A DNA stretch of 64,000 nucleotides from Flammeovirga sp. SJP92. Its GTDB lineage: Bacteria; Bacteroidota; Bacteroidia; Cytophagales; Flammeovirgaceae. The stretch spans positions 372,001 through 436,000 of the forward strand of contig NZ_LQAQ01000015.1 in the NCBI RefSeq assembly GCF_001583495.1, written 5' to 3'. Under the pieces are notes generated by a model. It had not been told where the DNA came from. It saw only the letters and a program-made list of their open reading frames with translations, and did not search any database. Made by a program: the position numbers and the translations under genes. Positions 37,686 through 45,454 of this stretch are shown in pieces (position 1 is the stretch's first letter; the number at the start of each line of letters is the position of its first letter).

Positions 37686-38939
37686 ATGAGTTTAAAACTA
37701 CGTCTAACCATAATGAACTTCTTACAGTTCTTTATTTGGGGAGCATGGTTGATTACTATTGGAGGCTACTGGTTTAAAACTAAGCAGTGGTCCGGAACAG
37801 AATTTGGGGCTATCTTCTCTACCATGGGCATTGCGTCCATATTTATGCCCGCCCTTTCTGGCATCATCGCTGACAGATATATTAATGCAGAAAAACTATT
37901 AGGTATTTTCCATATCATTGGAGCTGGAATTTTATGTTACCTCCCGCAGGTCAACGATCCTTCTACTTTCTTTGTAGTCATGCTGATCAATATGATCTTC
38001 TACATGCCTACCATTTCACTGTCAATTACAGTAGCCTACTCGGCACTTCAAAAAGCAAACTTAGACATTGTAAAAGTCTACCCTCCAATAAGAGTTTGGG
38101 GTACAATTGGATTCATTGTAGCCATGTGGGTGGTAAGTTTACTTAAAATAGAAACTTCTCCCGCTCAATTTTATGTTGCCGCTATTGCTTCAATCAGTTT
38201 AGGTTTATACGCATTGACGTTGCCTAAATGTGACACCAACAAAGGTGAAAACAACAAAACTTGGATTGAAGCACTTGGTTTAGACGCCTTCAAGTTATTC
38301 AAGCAAAGAAAAATGGCATTGTTTTTTATCTTCTCAATGCTTTTAGGCGCTGCATTACAACTTACCAATGCATATGGAGATATTTTCTTACATGAATTTG
38401 ACAGCAACCCTCTTTTTGCAGACAGTATAGCTGTGAAATATCCTGCTATCATCATGTCAATCTCACAAGTTTCTGAAACTTTATTTATCCTAGCCATCCC
38501 ATTCTTCTTAAAACGTTTCGGTATTAAAAATGTAATGCTGATGAGTATGTTTGCCTGGGTATTGCGTTTCGGATTATTCGGTATTGGTGATCCAGGTTCT
38601 GGTTTAGTATGGATTATCATTTCGTGTATCGTATACGGTATGGCGTTTGACTTTTTCAACATTTCAGGTTCACTGTATGTAGAGTCGCAAACAGATCAAA
38701 GTATCAGAGCTTCTGGTCAAGGTTTATTTATGATGATGACCAACGGTTTTGGTGCTGTACTAGGTTCTTCGGTATCGGGTGTAATGATTGATCAATTCTT
38801 TACCAGTGCTGATGGAGTACGTGACTGGCCAAATATCTGGTTCGCATTTGCCGCCTATTCTTTAGTTGTAGCATTACTGTTTGCTGTCTCTTTCAAGCAC
38901 AAACATGATCCTAAAGACGTAGAGAGCTTCAGCCATTAG
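37686..38939 (+). CDS. NupG-type nucleoside transporter (MFS)
   Basis: 417 residues with 12 predicted transmembrane helices and the nucleoside:proton symporter signature near the start (MNFLQFFIWGAWLITIGGY), the conserved YPPIRVWGTIGFI segment in helix 5 and SGSLYVESQTD near the C-terminal half. The family takes up nucleosides with protons across the inner membrane. Monocistronic: its own promoter upstream and a strong terminator at 38985. In Bacteroidota these carriers often accompany nucleoside hydrolases, but none is in this window. Confidence 0.88.
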   Translation: MSLKLRLTIMNFLQFFIWGAWLITIGGYWFKTKQWSGTEFGAIFSTMGIASIFMPALSGIIADRYINAEKLLGIFHIIGAGILCYLPQVNDPSTFFVVMLINMIFYMPTISLSITVAYSALQKANLDIVKVYPPIRVWGTIGFIVAMWVVSLLKIETSPAQFYVAAIASISLGLYALTLPKCDTNKGENNKTWIEALGLDAFKLFKQRKMALFFIFSMLLGAALQLTNAYGDIFLHEFDSNPLFADSIAVKYPAIIMSISQVSETLFILAIPFFLKRFGIKNVMLMSMFAWVLRFGLFGIGDPGSGLVWIIISCIVYGMAFDFFNISGSLYVESQTDQSIRASGQGLFMMMTNGFGAVLGSSVSGVMIDQFFTSADGVRDWPNIWFAFAAYSLVVALLFAVSFKHKHDPKDVESFSH

Positions 38940-38984
38940 AAAGATTTACCATCCCATTCATAAATTGATGGGGTAATAATATAC

Positions 38985-39021
38985 AACAGCTATTGTATCA
39001 GTGTATGATACAGTAGCTGTT
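38985..39021 (+). terminator. Intrinsic terminator of the nucleoside transporter gene
   Basis: A 16-bp stem with one T-G wobble (38985-39000 with 39006-39021), 5-nt loop GTGTA, directly followed by TTTATTTAT. Confidence 0.92.
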
Positions 39022-39357
39022 TTTATTTATATAAAAATATTAGATTAATACAATTTTATTTTGTTTATCGAAACAGAGAACCCATATAACCCCAACCTCT
39101 CCCTAAAACTCAATAAATCAACATATTAAACTGTCAACTCATAAAATTGCACTCTCATAACAATCTGAATAAATATTTTTATTCTTTGTATTAATTAATA
39201 GATTTCATACTTATCTTGAATAAGTATCAAAATAAAAAATACCCAGATTTACAATATAACCCTTTAACCAATGAGTACCCTTAAATAATTAGACCATTAA
39301 ATAATAATCTTCAATTAATCGTAAAAAATTAAAACAGTATTTAATCAATTATTAAAA
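39022..39357. other. AT-rich intergenic region without recognised content
   Basis: 336 bp of strongly AT-rich sequence between the transporter terminator and the PAS-like gene. I see no coding frame, RNA gene or repeat. It should contain the promoter of the gene at 39358, but no clear -7 box stands out (TATTCTTTG near 39180 is only an approximate match). Confidence 0.55.
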
Positions 39358-39714
39358 ATGGTAATCCAATCCAAGGTAGATAATCTTGAACAACGCCTCT
39401 CTAGTATTAATAAGGCACTTCTTAATAAACAATTAGTATACGCTTCATTCAATGATGACCTCGTATTATTCAGTTGTTCTGAAATGTTTTCTTCAAAATA
39501 TACAACACACAGTGAGAGCTATTTACATCTTTTTGATCTTTTCCCTGTTGAAATCAATGGTGCATTAGAATCAGCTATCTTCGAGAGGAAAACCAAGGCT
39601 ATAATTGATTGTAAAATTCTTGCACCCAATAACAACGTATATTCCTCCAAAATAGGAATCTCTTTTATTAACAATAGAATTCAAATTGCTATTTATGATG
39701 ACCCACAACTATGA
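39358..39714 (+). CDS. Small PAS-like protein coupled to a receiver (118 aa)
   Basis: A soluble 118-residue protein: an N-terminal coiled coil (KVDNLEQRLSSINKALLNK) and a single domain whose strand order (LVYASFNDDLVLFSCSEMF ... IQIAIYDDP) resembles a PAS fold. No kinase or membrane part follows. Its end overlaps the start of the receiver gene at 39695 by about 20 bp, so both are made together. It could sense a ligand and control the receiver by contact, without phosphotransfer of its own. The PAS call is by eye only. Confidence 0.65.
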   Translation: MVIQSKVDNLEQRLSSINKALLNKQLVYASFNDDLVLFSCSEMFSSKYTTHSESYLHLFDLFPVEINGALESAIFERKTKAIIDCKILAPNNNVYSSKIGISFINNRIQIAIYDDPQL

Positions 39715-40114
39715 AATTATCCTGGTAGATGATGATGCTATTGCCAATCAAATCTCTAAAATTTATCTTCAAAGATGTAAAGAAGATGTGAGTATTCAAG
39801 AGTTCAACAAGAGTGCTAACTTCCTGCATTTTCTAAGAAAAAACCGTGAGTGTAACAACATTTTACTAGATATCAATATGCCTCTTGTAAGCGGATGGGA
39901 TATTCTGGATGAAATAGATATTGTAGGCCTCAGTGACACTTATAATATCATTGTTTTAAGCAACTCTGACTTGGCACAAGATCGAATTCGATCTAAATCC
40001 TATGAATCTGTAAAAGCTTATATTTCTAAACCTCTGAACAAGGATAAAACGCAAAAAATTTTCCAGATCTTTGACAATTGCAACAAAGAGTACACCAACC
40101 AAAATGCTTCTTAA
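39695..40114 (+). CDS. Single-domain receiver (CheY-like)
   Basis: 139 residues, receiver domain only: acidic D12/D13, phospho-acceptor D59 (ILLDINMP), SNSD switch region and the conserved lysine in YISKPLNKDK. The open frame extends to a TTG at 39686, but ATG at 39695 (or 39698) is the natural start and overlaps the preceding PAS-like gene. No kinase is encoded next to it; the kinases at 35911 or 42026, whose own receivers are similar, could supply phosphate. Confidence 0.88.
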   Translation: MMTHNYEIILVDDDAIANQISKIYLQRCKEDVSIQEFNKSANFLHFLRKNRECNNILLDINMPLVSGWDILDEIDIVGLSDTYNIIVLSNSDLAQDRIRSKSYESVKAYISKPLNKDKTQKIFQIFDNCNKEYTNQNAS

Positions 40115-40284
40115 GCACTTTTACTTTACTAAAATCAGCATTAAAAGACCTCCACAAAATAGTGTCATTTTAGTCTACATTACGTGACCTTATTTTTCAA
40201 GTTTTTGGACTTTTTCTCCAATAGTTTCCAGGTAGTAACCATGATCTTTGTATCATATCAATTACTAAAAAATAAGTCTCTACT

Positions 40285-40650
40285 ATGGAAACTATTACAT
40301 TAAAATCAGATCTTAAAAAGCCTGTTGCTCTTCGTATCATTATGGTTTCTTTCTTATTGAAAGTATTTATAGCATTTGGACTTTACTTTGCTATCAGCAC
40401 TGGAAAATTAGAAATACCGAATGCCAATCCTCAGTATATTTTATACACTGCATTTATCTATGTGGTAAATCTGATAGGGTTGATTGCAACAGCTTTAAAC
40501 GGAAAGCTACAATTATACAGGGCCATTATAGTCTTTGACTTCATTGTCTCTATTCCAGCCAAAGCAATGATTGGTTTTATCGTTGCCGGATATTCATTTG
40601 CTTTAAGTTTTCATCCAAAAGTAAAAGAATTCATTTTATCTAAAAGCTAG
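40285..40650 (+). CDS. Small integral membrane protein of unknown function
   Basis: 121 residues with three probable membrane helices (about 18-37, 50-70, 80-110) and a basic cytoplasmic end (HPKVKEFILSKS). No family recognised. It lies alone between the receiver gene and the metallo-beta-lactamase gene, with its own terminator at 40684, so it is probably monocistronic. Real coding is supported by the ATG, the well-formed hydrophobic segments and the terminator right after. Confidence 0.7.
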   Translation: METITLKSDLKKPVALRIIMVSFLLKVFIAFGLYFAISTGKLEIPNANPQYILYTAFIYVVNLIGLIATALNGKLQLYRAIIVFDFIVSIPAKAMIGFIVAGYSFALSFHPKVKEFILSKS

Positions 40651-40683
40651 GAATAGATCGGAATAATGCTGAAATTTATTGTC

Positions 40684-40709
40684 AACTCAGAGGTACAAAC
40701 TTCTGAGTT
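40684..40709 (+). terminator. Intrinsic terminator of the small membrane-protein gene
   Basis: A 10-bp stem with one wobble (AACTCAGAGG / CTTCTGAGTT), 6-nt loop, followed by TTCTAATTTTTT. It ends 26 bp before the start of the beta-lactamase gene, so that gene needs its own promoter or readthrough. Confidence 0.82.
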
Positions 40710-40735
40710 TTCTAATTTTTTAAAATCATTATTCG

Positions 40736-41476
40736 ATGAGATCTTTTTACTTTTTAACCTTGTTATTACCTCTCTTATTTGTATCCTGTTCACAAGAAAA
40801 AGAACAAGATGAAGAGCCGGAAGCTTATGTTTCAAAAACCCTAGTCATAAGACCACTTACGGAACATGTATTATTACACACTTCATTTTTAGAAACACAA
40901 AGTTTTGGAAGAGTACCCTGTAACGGCGTTGTGGTGTTAGACGATGGTGAAGCTATAATCATTGACTCCCCCACTACAGAAGAAAGTGCCATTGAACTAC
41001 TCGATTGGCTTAACAAACAAGATGTAAAAGTAAAAGGCGTAGTACCAACTCATTTTCATATCGACTGTCTTGCAGGGCTGAAGTATTATCATTCCCAAAA
41101 CATTCCTTCCTTCAGTGCTCAACTAACAGCACAGTTAGCCGCTGAAAACAATCAAGCTGTTCCTCAAAATACATTTACAGATACGTTAACGCTTCATGTG
41201 GATGATCATCCAATTCTCCTAAAGTATGAAGGTGCGGGGCATACGCACGACAATATCGTTGCGTATATTCCTGGCGATAAAGTACTGTTTGGTGGCTGTT
41301 TGATCAAAGCCAAAGGATGGGGAAAAGGAAATCTAGAAGATGCTGATACAACTGAATGGTCTAACTCTGTGATGAAAACGATGCTGGATTTTCCTGAAGT
41401 GGAAGTTGTAGTTCCAGGACATGGAGGTGTAGGAGATATTACTTTATTAAAAAATACGGTGAAGATGTTTAAGTAA
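40736..41476 (+). CDS. Subclass B1 metallo-beta-lactamase, predicted lipoprotein
   Basis: 246 residues: lipoprotein signal (LPLLFVSC, Cys 18) and a B1 metallo-beta-lactamase domain with every zinc ligand present: H106-x-H108-x-D110 (THFHIDC), H169 (GAGHTHDN), C188 (FGGCLIK) and H229 (PGHGG). The TH-F-H-x-D-C and GHTxDN spacing is that of CcrA/IND-type enzymes, which hydrolyse penicillins, cephalosporins and carbapenems in the periplasm. Lipidation would tether it to a membrane. Lys at the substrate-carboxylate position is plausible in CLIKAKGWGKGN. It overlaps the end of the convergent receiver gene by 8 bp. No mobile element or transfer signs nearby, so it looks chromosomal and intrinsic. 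Confidence 0.9.
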   Translation: MRSFYFLTLLLPLLFVSCSQEKEQDEEPEAYVSKTLVIRPLTEHVLLHTSFLETQSFGRVPCNGVVVLDDGEAIIIDSPTTEESAIELLDWLNKQDVKVKGVVPTHFHIDCLAGLKYYHSQNIPSFSAQLTAQLAAENNQAVPQNTFTDTLTLHVDDHPILLKYEGAGHTHDNIVAYIPGDKVLFGGCLIKAKGWGKGNLEDADTTEWSNSVMKTMLDFPEVEVVVPGHGGVGDITLLKNTVKMFK

Positions 41477-42002
41477 GTTGGTCTCTGTTGAGACCTGCTT
41501 TTTTTAAAACTTCATCCTGATAGAGTTTACTCTTATGAGCCAGTTGTCCAAGTTTTGTCATTACATCATCAAGTTGAGACTTCAACTCAACATCCTCCGT
41601 TTCTTCTAAATCCATTCTTTTGAAGACTTCATTGAAGTAAGGCTGTAATTTTTCGAATAAACTTGACATATTTTTCTTAAGAATATACCCTGAGGCACCG
41701 GCTAGAATAGTCTGTGCCGCCAACTCCTCATCATTGATTTGACCAGTCACAAAAATCAACCTGATAAAACTATTTGTATTCCTCAAGTGCTCTAAAACGT
41801 CTAATCCCGTGAACCCATTTAAATGATAATCACAAAGTATTATATTCGGGTTAAAATCATTGATTAACTCTTTAGTGGCATCAAAATCATCCGTCACCCT
41901 GATCACAGCTTTTGAAGATGCTTTATTGATATGGTAAGAAATCAACCGAATATCAGCAGGGTTATTTTCAATGAGTAATATTTTTAGTCTTCGCTCTTTC
42001 AT
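41469..42002 (-). CDS. Receiver-domain protein with C-terminal helical extension
   Basis: 177 residues. A receiver domain (1-125) with phospho-acceptor D58 (ILCDYHLNG), T/G switch (FVTGQ) and the lysine pair GYILKKN. The first acidic site reads LLIENNPAD, so the second metal-binding acid is Asn (N13). A C-terminal helical segment (about 130-177) has no recognisable output fold. It is divergent from the kinase at 42026 with only 23 bp between the start codons, which suggests shared control, and convergent with the beta-lactamase gene (8-bp overlap). Confidence 0.85.
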   Translation of the reverse strand: MKERRLKILLIENNPADIRLISYHINKASSKAVIRVTDDFDATKELINDFNPNIILCDYHLNGFTGLDVLEHLRNTNSFIRLIFVTGQINDEELAAQTILAGASGYILKKNMSSLFEKLQPYFNEVFKRMDLEETEDVELKSQLDDVMTKLGQLAHKSKLYQDEVLKKAGLNRDQLT

Positions 42003-42025
42003 GCTTACTTTTTTACAAATTTACG

Positions 42026-43324
42026 ATGAAAAAATATCTTATTAAATTTATTGAATTAGGAATACATCCCAAAACCAGTTTAGAAAGAAGTAGAAGAATT
42101 CGGTTTGCCAACTCCATGTCATTAATGGGGATTTTGACCTCAATTTTGTTTCTCTTGATTTTCTTTTTCACTCAATGGTCTGATTTAATTGGATTTATAA
42201 TTGGAATTACTGTTGTTTCCACCTTTGTTCCCCCAATTTTAAACTTTTATCAAAAAACGACTTTATCAAGAGTTGTATTTGTACTTGCAGCGGCTTTTGA
42301 TGTAATATTACTAACGCTGTATTTTGGACCAAAACTGCATATTCAATACTTTTTATTTGCTTTAACGGGGTATCCTCTTATATTATTTGGCAAAGAATTG
42401 AAAAAATGGAAGTATCTTCTTTCTAGTTTAATGTTAGTTTTTTATATTCTACTCTATTTTTACTTTATTAAAAATAGACCTTTTATATCTATTGATGTAA
42501 ATGATGATACTTTTCTACTTATTGATTGTTTAATATTCTTACTGATTTACGCTCTTTATTTCTTTTTCGAGAGAGAAACCGATTATTATTCCAATCACCT
42601 AAGTCTAAAAACACAACAGCTTGAAGAAAAAAATATAGAATTAGAACAATTTGCTTCCATTGCCTCTCATGATTTGCACGAACCTTTACGTACGGTGGAT
42701 AACTTTGTAGAAATCATCAAAGAAGAATATCATGATGATTCTAATGAAAACGCTAAGGAATACTTCCATTTTATTCATGATGCCTTGAAAAGAATGCAAG
42801 ACATGATTGATAATTTGTTGGAGTATACGCGTTTAGGAAAGGGTAAACAATTTGAGGTCACTGACATTAATAAAGTGCTTGATGAAGTGCAATTAGACCT
42901 TCATAATTTGATTCAGAATAAGAAAGTCATCATTAATTGTACTGTAATGCCTCAGATTTTTGGTTTGAAATCAGAACTCAAACAGGTCTTTCAAAACTTA
43001 ATTTCTAATGGAATCAAATTTCAAGACAATACTAAACCACCTGAATTATGGATTACAGACCACTATGACGCCAATTCATGGATATTTTGCATTGCTGACA
43101 ATGGAATAGGAATTGACCATAAAAAGCACCATGAAATATTTCAGATGTTCAATAAGCTACACTCTGACAAATTATACAAAGGTCAAGGAATAGGCCTGGC
43201 ATTTTGTAAAAAGATTATAGAATTACACCAAGGAAAAATATGGGTTGAATCAGAAAAAGGAATGGGAAGCCGTTTCTATTTCAGTATAAACAAGAACTTA
43301 ACAAATGAAGAAAAAGCTAGATAA
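42026..43324 (+). CDS. Membrane-bound sensor histidine kinase
   Basis: 432 residues with about six transmembrane helices in the first 180 residues and no sizeable outer loop, then a coiled coil (LKTQQLEEKNIELEQ), a HisKA helix with FASIASHDLHEP (H215) and a GHKL ATPase (NLISNGIKFQ; DNGIGI; GQGIGLAFCKK). The membrane module may sense hydrophobic or membrane signals. The kinase core is close to that at 35911. Its last 20 bp overlap the receiver gene at 43305, giving a coupled pair. Confidence 0.93.
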   Translation: MKKYLIKFIELGIHPKTSLERSRRIRFANSMSLMGILTSILFLLIFFFTQWSDLIGFIIGITVVSTFVPPILNFYQKTTLSRVVFVLAAAFDVILLTLYFGPKLHIQYFLFALTGYPLILFGKELKKWKYLLSSLMLVFYILLYFYFIKNRPFISIDVNDDTFLLIDCLIFLLIYALYFFFERETDYYSNHLSLKTQQLEEKNIELEQFASIASHDLHEPLRTVDNFVEIIKEEYHDDSNENAKEYFHFIHDALKRMQDMIDNLLEYTRLGKGKQFEVTDINKVLDEVQLDLHNLIQNKKVIINCTVMPQIFGLKSELKQVFQNLISNGIKFQDNTKPPELWITDHYDANSWIFCIADNGIGIDHKKHHEIFQMFNKLHSDKLYKGQGIGLAFCKKIIELHQGKIWVESEKGMGSRFYFSINKNLTNEEKAR

Positions 43325-43721
43325 AATATTGATTATTGATGATTCTGAAGCAGATGTATTCATTATGAAAAGAATTATCAACAAAGCAGAAGTGACCAAT
43401 AATATAATTACTGCGTTTGGAGCACAGGAAGCATTGGAATATTTATCCCAAAAAATAGAAGGTTGTTATCCAAAGCCCAATATTGTGCTGTTGGATATCA
43501 ATATGCCTAATATGTCTGGATGGGAGTTTTTAGATGAGTATGAAAAGCTGGACAAGGAAATGAAAGCTGGTGAAATCATCTGTATGATTACAACTTCAAA
43601 AGATCCATCAGAAAGAGACAGAGCAAAAAGGTTCAATATTGTAGACGATTTTACGCACAAGCCTCTGACAAAAGAAAAACTCATGGAAATCATCGAAGAG
43701 AACTTTCCTCAATATGTATAG
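43305..43721 (+). CDS. Single-domain receiver (CheY-like) paired with the membrane kinase
   Basis: 138 residues, receiver only: D12/D13 acidic pair, phospho-acceptor D64 (LLDINMPNMSGW), ITTSKD switch and KPLTKEK lysine. It starts 20 bp inside the kinase gene, so it is co-translated and the presumed direct acceptor. The LLDINMP and KPL-KEK segments match the receiver at 37059 closely, so the two kinase/receiver pairs are paralogous modules. It is convergent with the gene at 43727 (5 bp between stop codons). Confidence 0.92.
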   Translation: MKKKLDKILIIDDSEADVFIMKRIINKAEVTNNIITAFGAQEALEYLSQKIEGCYPKPNIVLLDINMPNMSGWEFLDEYEKLDKEMKAGEIICMITTSKDPSERDRAKRFNIVDDFTHKPLTKEKLMEIIEENFPQYV

Positions 43722-43726
43722 AATAG

Positions 43727-44266
43727 TTAAGAATTAATTTTCGCTTCTTGTATTTTTTGTTGCATTTGATCCGCAATAGCTTTCAATTCCTCCACTGACA
43801 AACTAGCTTGAGGAAATAACTTTATGATTCCTTCTTTATTTTTTAAGGTTACACATAAATGGTAGGCATACTCCTTTCCTGTTAACATACTTAAAAGCGG
43901 GTCCATTAATTTATCTCCAAAAGAGGCTCCAGTTTTGGCTAGAGTCAAGGACTTCAATGAAGTTATCTCAAATTCAACATCTTCCTTATAACCTAGACTT
44001 CTGTTCTTTATTAGAACTTTTTCACGGTCTATTATGATATCAGAACTTCCTTTTTTGGCTTTTAAAAGGTTCCAAAGCGATGCAAAAGAAGCAAAACCAC
44101 CAAGAATGGTCAGCAAACTGTAAGAAAATTTGACATTGGTATTCAAACCTTCTGCATTGCTGAATAAGTGTCCTAGGGTAATTGTAAACAGGAGAGATAA
44201 AACCAGGTAAATACCATTTGAAATGATATTTTTAGTCCCCCATTGTATTGTCATTGTGGAATTCAT
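43727..44266 (-). CDS. Small membrane protein with PH-like cytoplasmic part
   Basis: 179 residues: two N-terminal transmembrane helices (about 14-34 and 45-65), then a charged domain of alternating strands (DIIIDREKVLIKNRSLGYKEDVEFEI; YHLCVTLKNKEGIIKLFPQA) that recalls the bacterial PH-like fold, and a C-terminal amphipathic helix. No family certain. The minus-strand start lies 15 bp after the serC-like terminator. Confidence 0.7.
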   Translation of the reverse strand: MNSTMTIQWGTKNIISNGIYLVLSLLFTITLGHLFSNAEGLNTNVKFSYSLLTILGGFASFASLWNLLKAKKGSSDIIIDREKVLIKNRSLGYKEDVEFEITSLKSLTLAKTGASFGDKLMDPLLSMLTGKEYAYHLCVTLKNKEGIIKLFPQASLSVEELKAIADQMQQKIQEAKINS

Positions 44267-44280
44267 AAACTAAAAATAAG

Positions 44281-44315
44281 AATCCCCAATTGATTGAAAG
44301 TACCAATTGGGGATT
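44281..44315 (-). terminator. Intrinsic terminator of the SerC-like gene
   Basis: A perfect 12-bp stem (AATCCCCAATTG / CAATTGGGGATT) with an 11-nt loop, 20 bp after the stop at 44336; on the minus strand it is followed by CTTATTTTTAG. Confidence 0.9.
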
Positions 44316-44335
44316 GACATATGATTATTGAAAGA

Positions 44336-45418
44336 TTACCAAGCTTCTATCAAATCAACCAATCTAAAGTAAACCTCTTTAGAAATAGTTGGGAAGTTGG
44401 CAATACGTACTTGAGTCGCTTTTTTAGGACCATATCCAGTACTGACTTCCAAGCCTTGCACTGAAAGGTAAGCCATTAAGTCTTTGGCATCACGGCCTTC
44501 TTTCACTTCTATGACAATTACCGTTTTAGAACGAACTCTTTCTTCTTTTACGGCATAGTCTAAATCCTTATGTGCACCTACTGCGGCATAAAGTAATGAA
44601 GATTTATAATCTGATTCGCTTCTGATAATTTTCATTTCTCTGCGGATCATATCTTCACAAACTTTACCTAAAGTATAAATAGCAATAGCATTTGGTGTAG
44701 CTGGCGTCATGTTTTTTGATGCATTTTTCAACAACGTAAACATATCATGGTAACCACCCATCAGTCTGCCTTCTGCTTTTAGTGTTTTTGCTCTGTCAAC
44801 ACATTTCTCATTGAAGATCCAAACACCTAAACCTGCAGGGCAACCCATTCCTTTCTGCACAGAGAAATATAAACTATCGATTTTAGTGAAATCGATCTCT
44901 AAATATGGAATAGAAGAAACGGCGTCCACCGTAATCAAAGCCTCAGGATTTTCTTCTCTGATTTTATAAATATCTTCTACAGGAAATTGAACACCTGTAC
45001 TTGTCTCATTTTGAGTAATAGAGATCAGATCTACATCAACGTCAATTTTAAAATCTTCCTCAGAAAAACCTTCACCTAAAGGTTTTTCAATTTTTTGAGT
45101 TTGATGTCCCCAAGCTTCCGCAAAAGCGTGAAAACGTTCAGAAAAGGAGCCATTTACAAAATGAGCACTTTTTTGAGCAATGCAGTCCTGCGCTAGTCTT
45201 TCCCATACTTCTGTTGCCGAACCTGTGAAAACTACATGGTAATCTTCTGGTACGCCCAACATTTCTTTCACCTGCTTTACTGTAAAAGAAAAGATCTCTT
45301 GGAAGGCACCGCTACGGTGGGAGATGACAGCAACATTTTCCTTTAAGGCTTGTTGAATATGCTGTTCTACAGTAAAATACAGCTCACTTGGTCCTGCTGT
45401 TAGATGAAACTTTTTCAT
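44336..45418 (-). CDS. serC: Class V aminotransferase, probable phosphoserine aminotransferase
   Basis: 360 residues of a PLP-dependent class V aminotransferase: N-terminal LTAGPSELYF, phosphate cup FTGSATEVWE, cofactor Asp in TVDAVSSIPYLEI, the Schiff-base lysine in SVQKGMGCPAG, and a C-terminal RIANFPTI. SerC converts 3-phosphohydroxypyruvate and glutamate to phosphoserine. The GPS and NET-STG motifs and length fit the SerC-like branch found in many Bacteroidota, but alanine-glyoxylate-type activity cannot be excluded by eye. No serA follows in the window. It is co-directional with the heptosyltransferase-family gene, 36 bp downstream of it. Confidence 0.8.
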   Translation of the reverse strand: MKKFHLTAGPSELYFTVEQHIQQALKENVAVISHRSGAFQEIFSFTVKQVKEMLGVPEDYHVVFTGSATEVWERLAQDCIAQKSAHFVNGSFSERFHAFAEAWGHQTQKIEKPLGEGFSEEDFKIDVDVDLISITQNETSTGVQFPVEDIYKIREENPEALITVDAVSSIPYLEIDFTKIDSLYFSVQKGMGCPAGLGVWIFNEKCVDRAKTLKAEGRLMGGYHDMFTLLKNASKNMTPATPNAIAIYTLGKVCEDMIRREMKIIRSESDYKSSLLYAAVGAHKDLDYAVKEERVRSKTVIVIEVKEGRDAKDLMAYLSVQGLEVSTGYGPKKATQVRIANFPTISKEVYFRLVDLIEAW

Positions 45419-45454
45419 ATTAGTCTGTTTAGTTAGGGTTTAAGTACTGAGTAC

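Noticed and set aside
38171-38662. A 163-codon minus-strand frame inside the nucleoside transporter gene.
   Set aside because: Antisense to transmembrane segments of a clear MFS gene; no domain or start context of its own.
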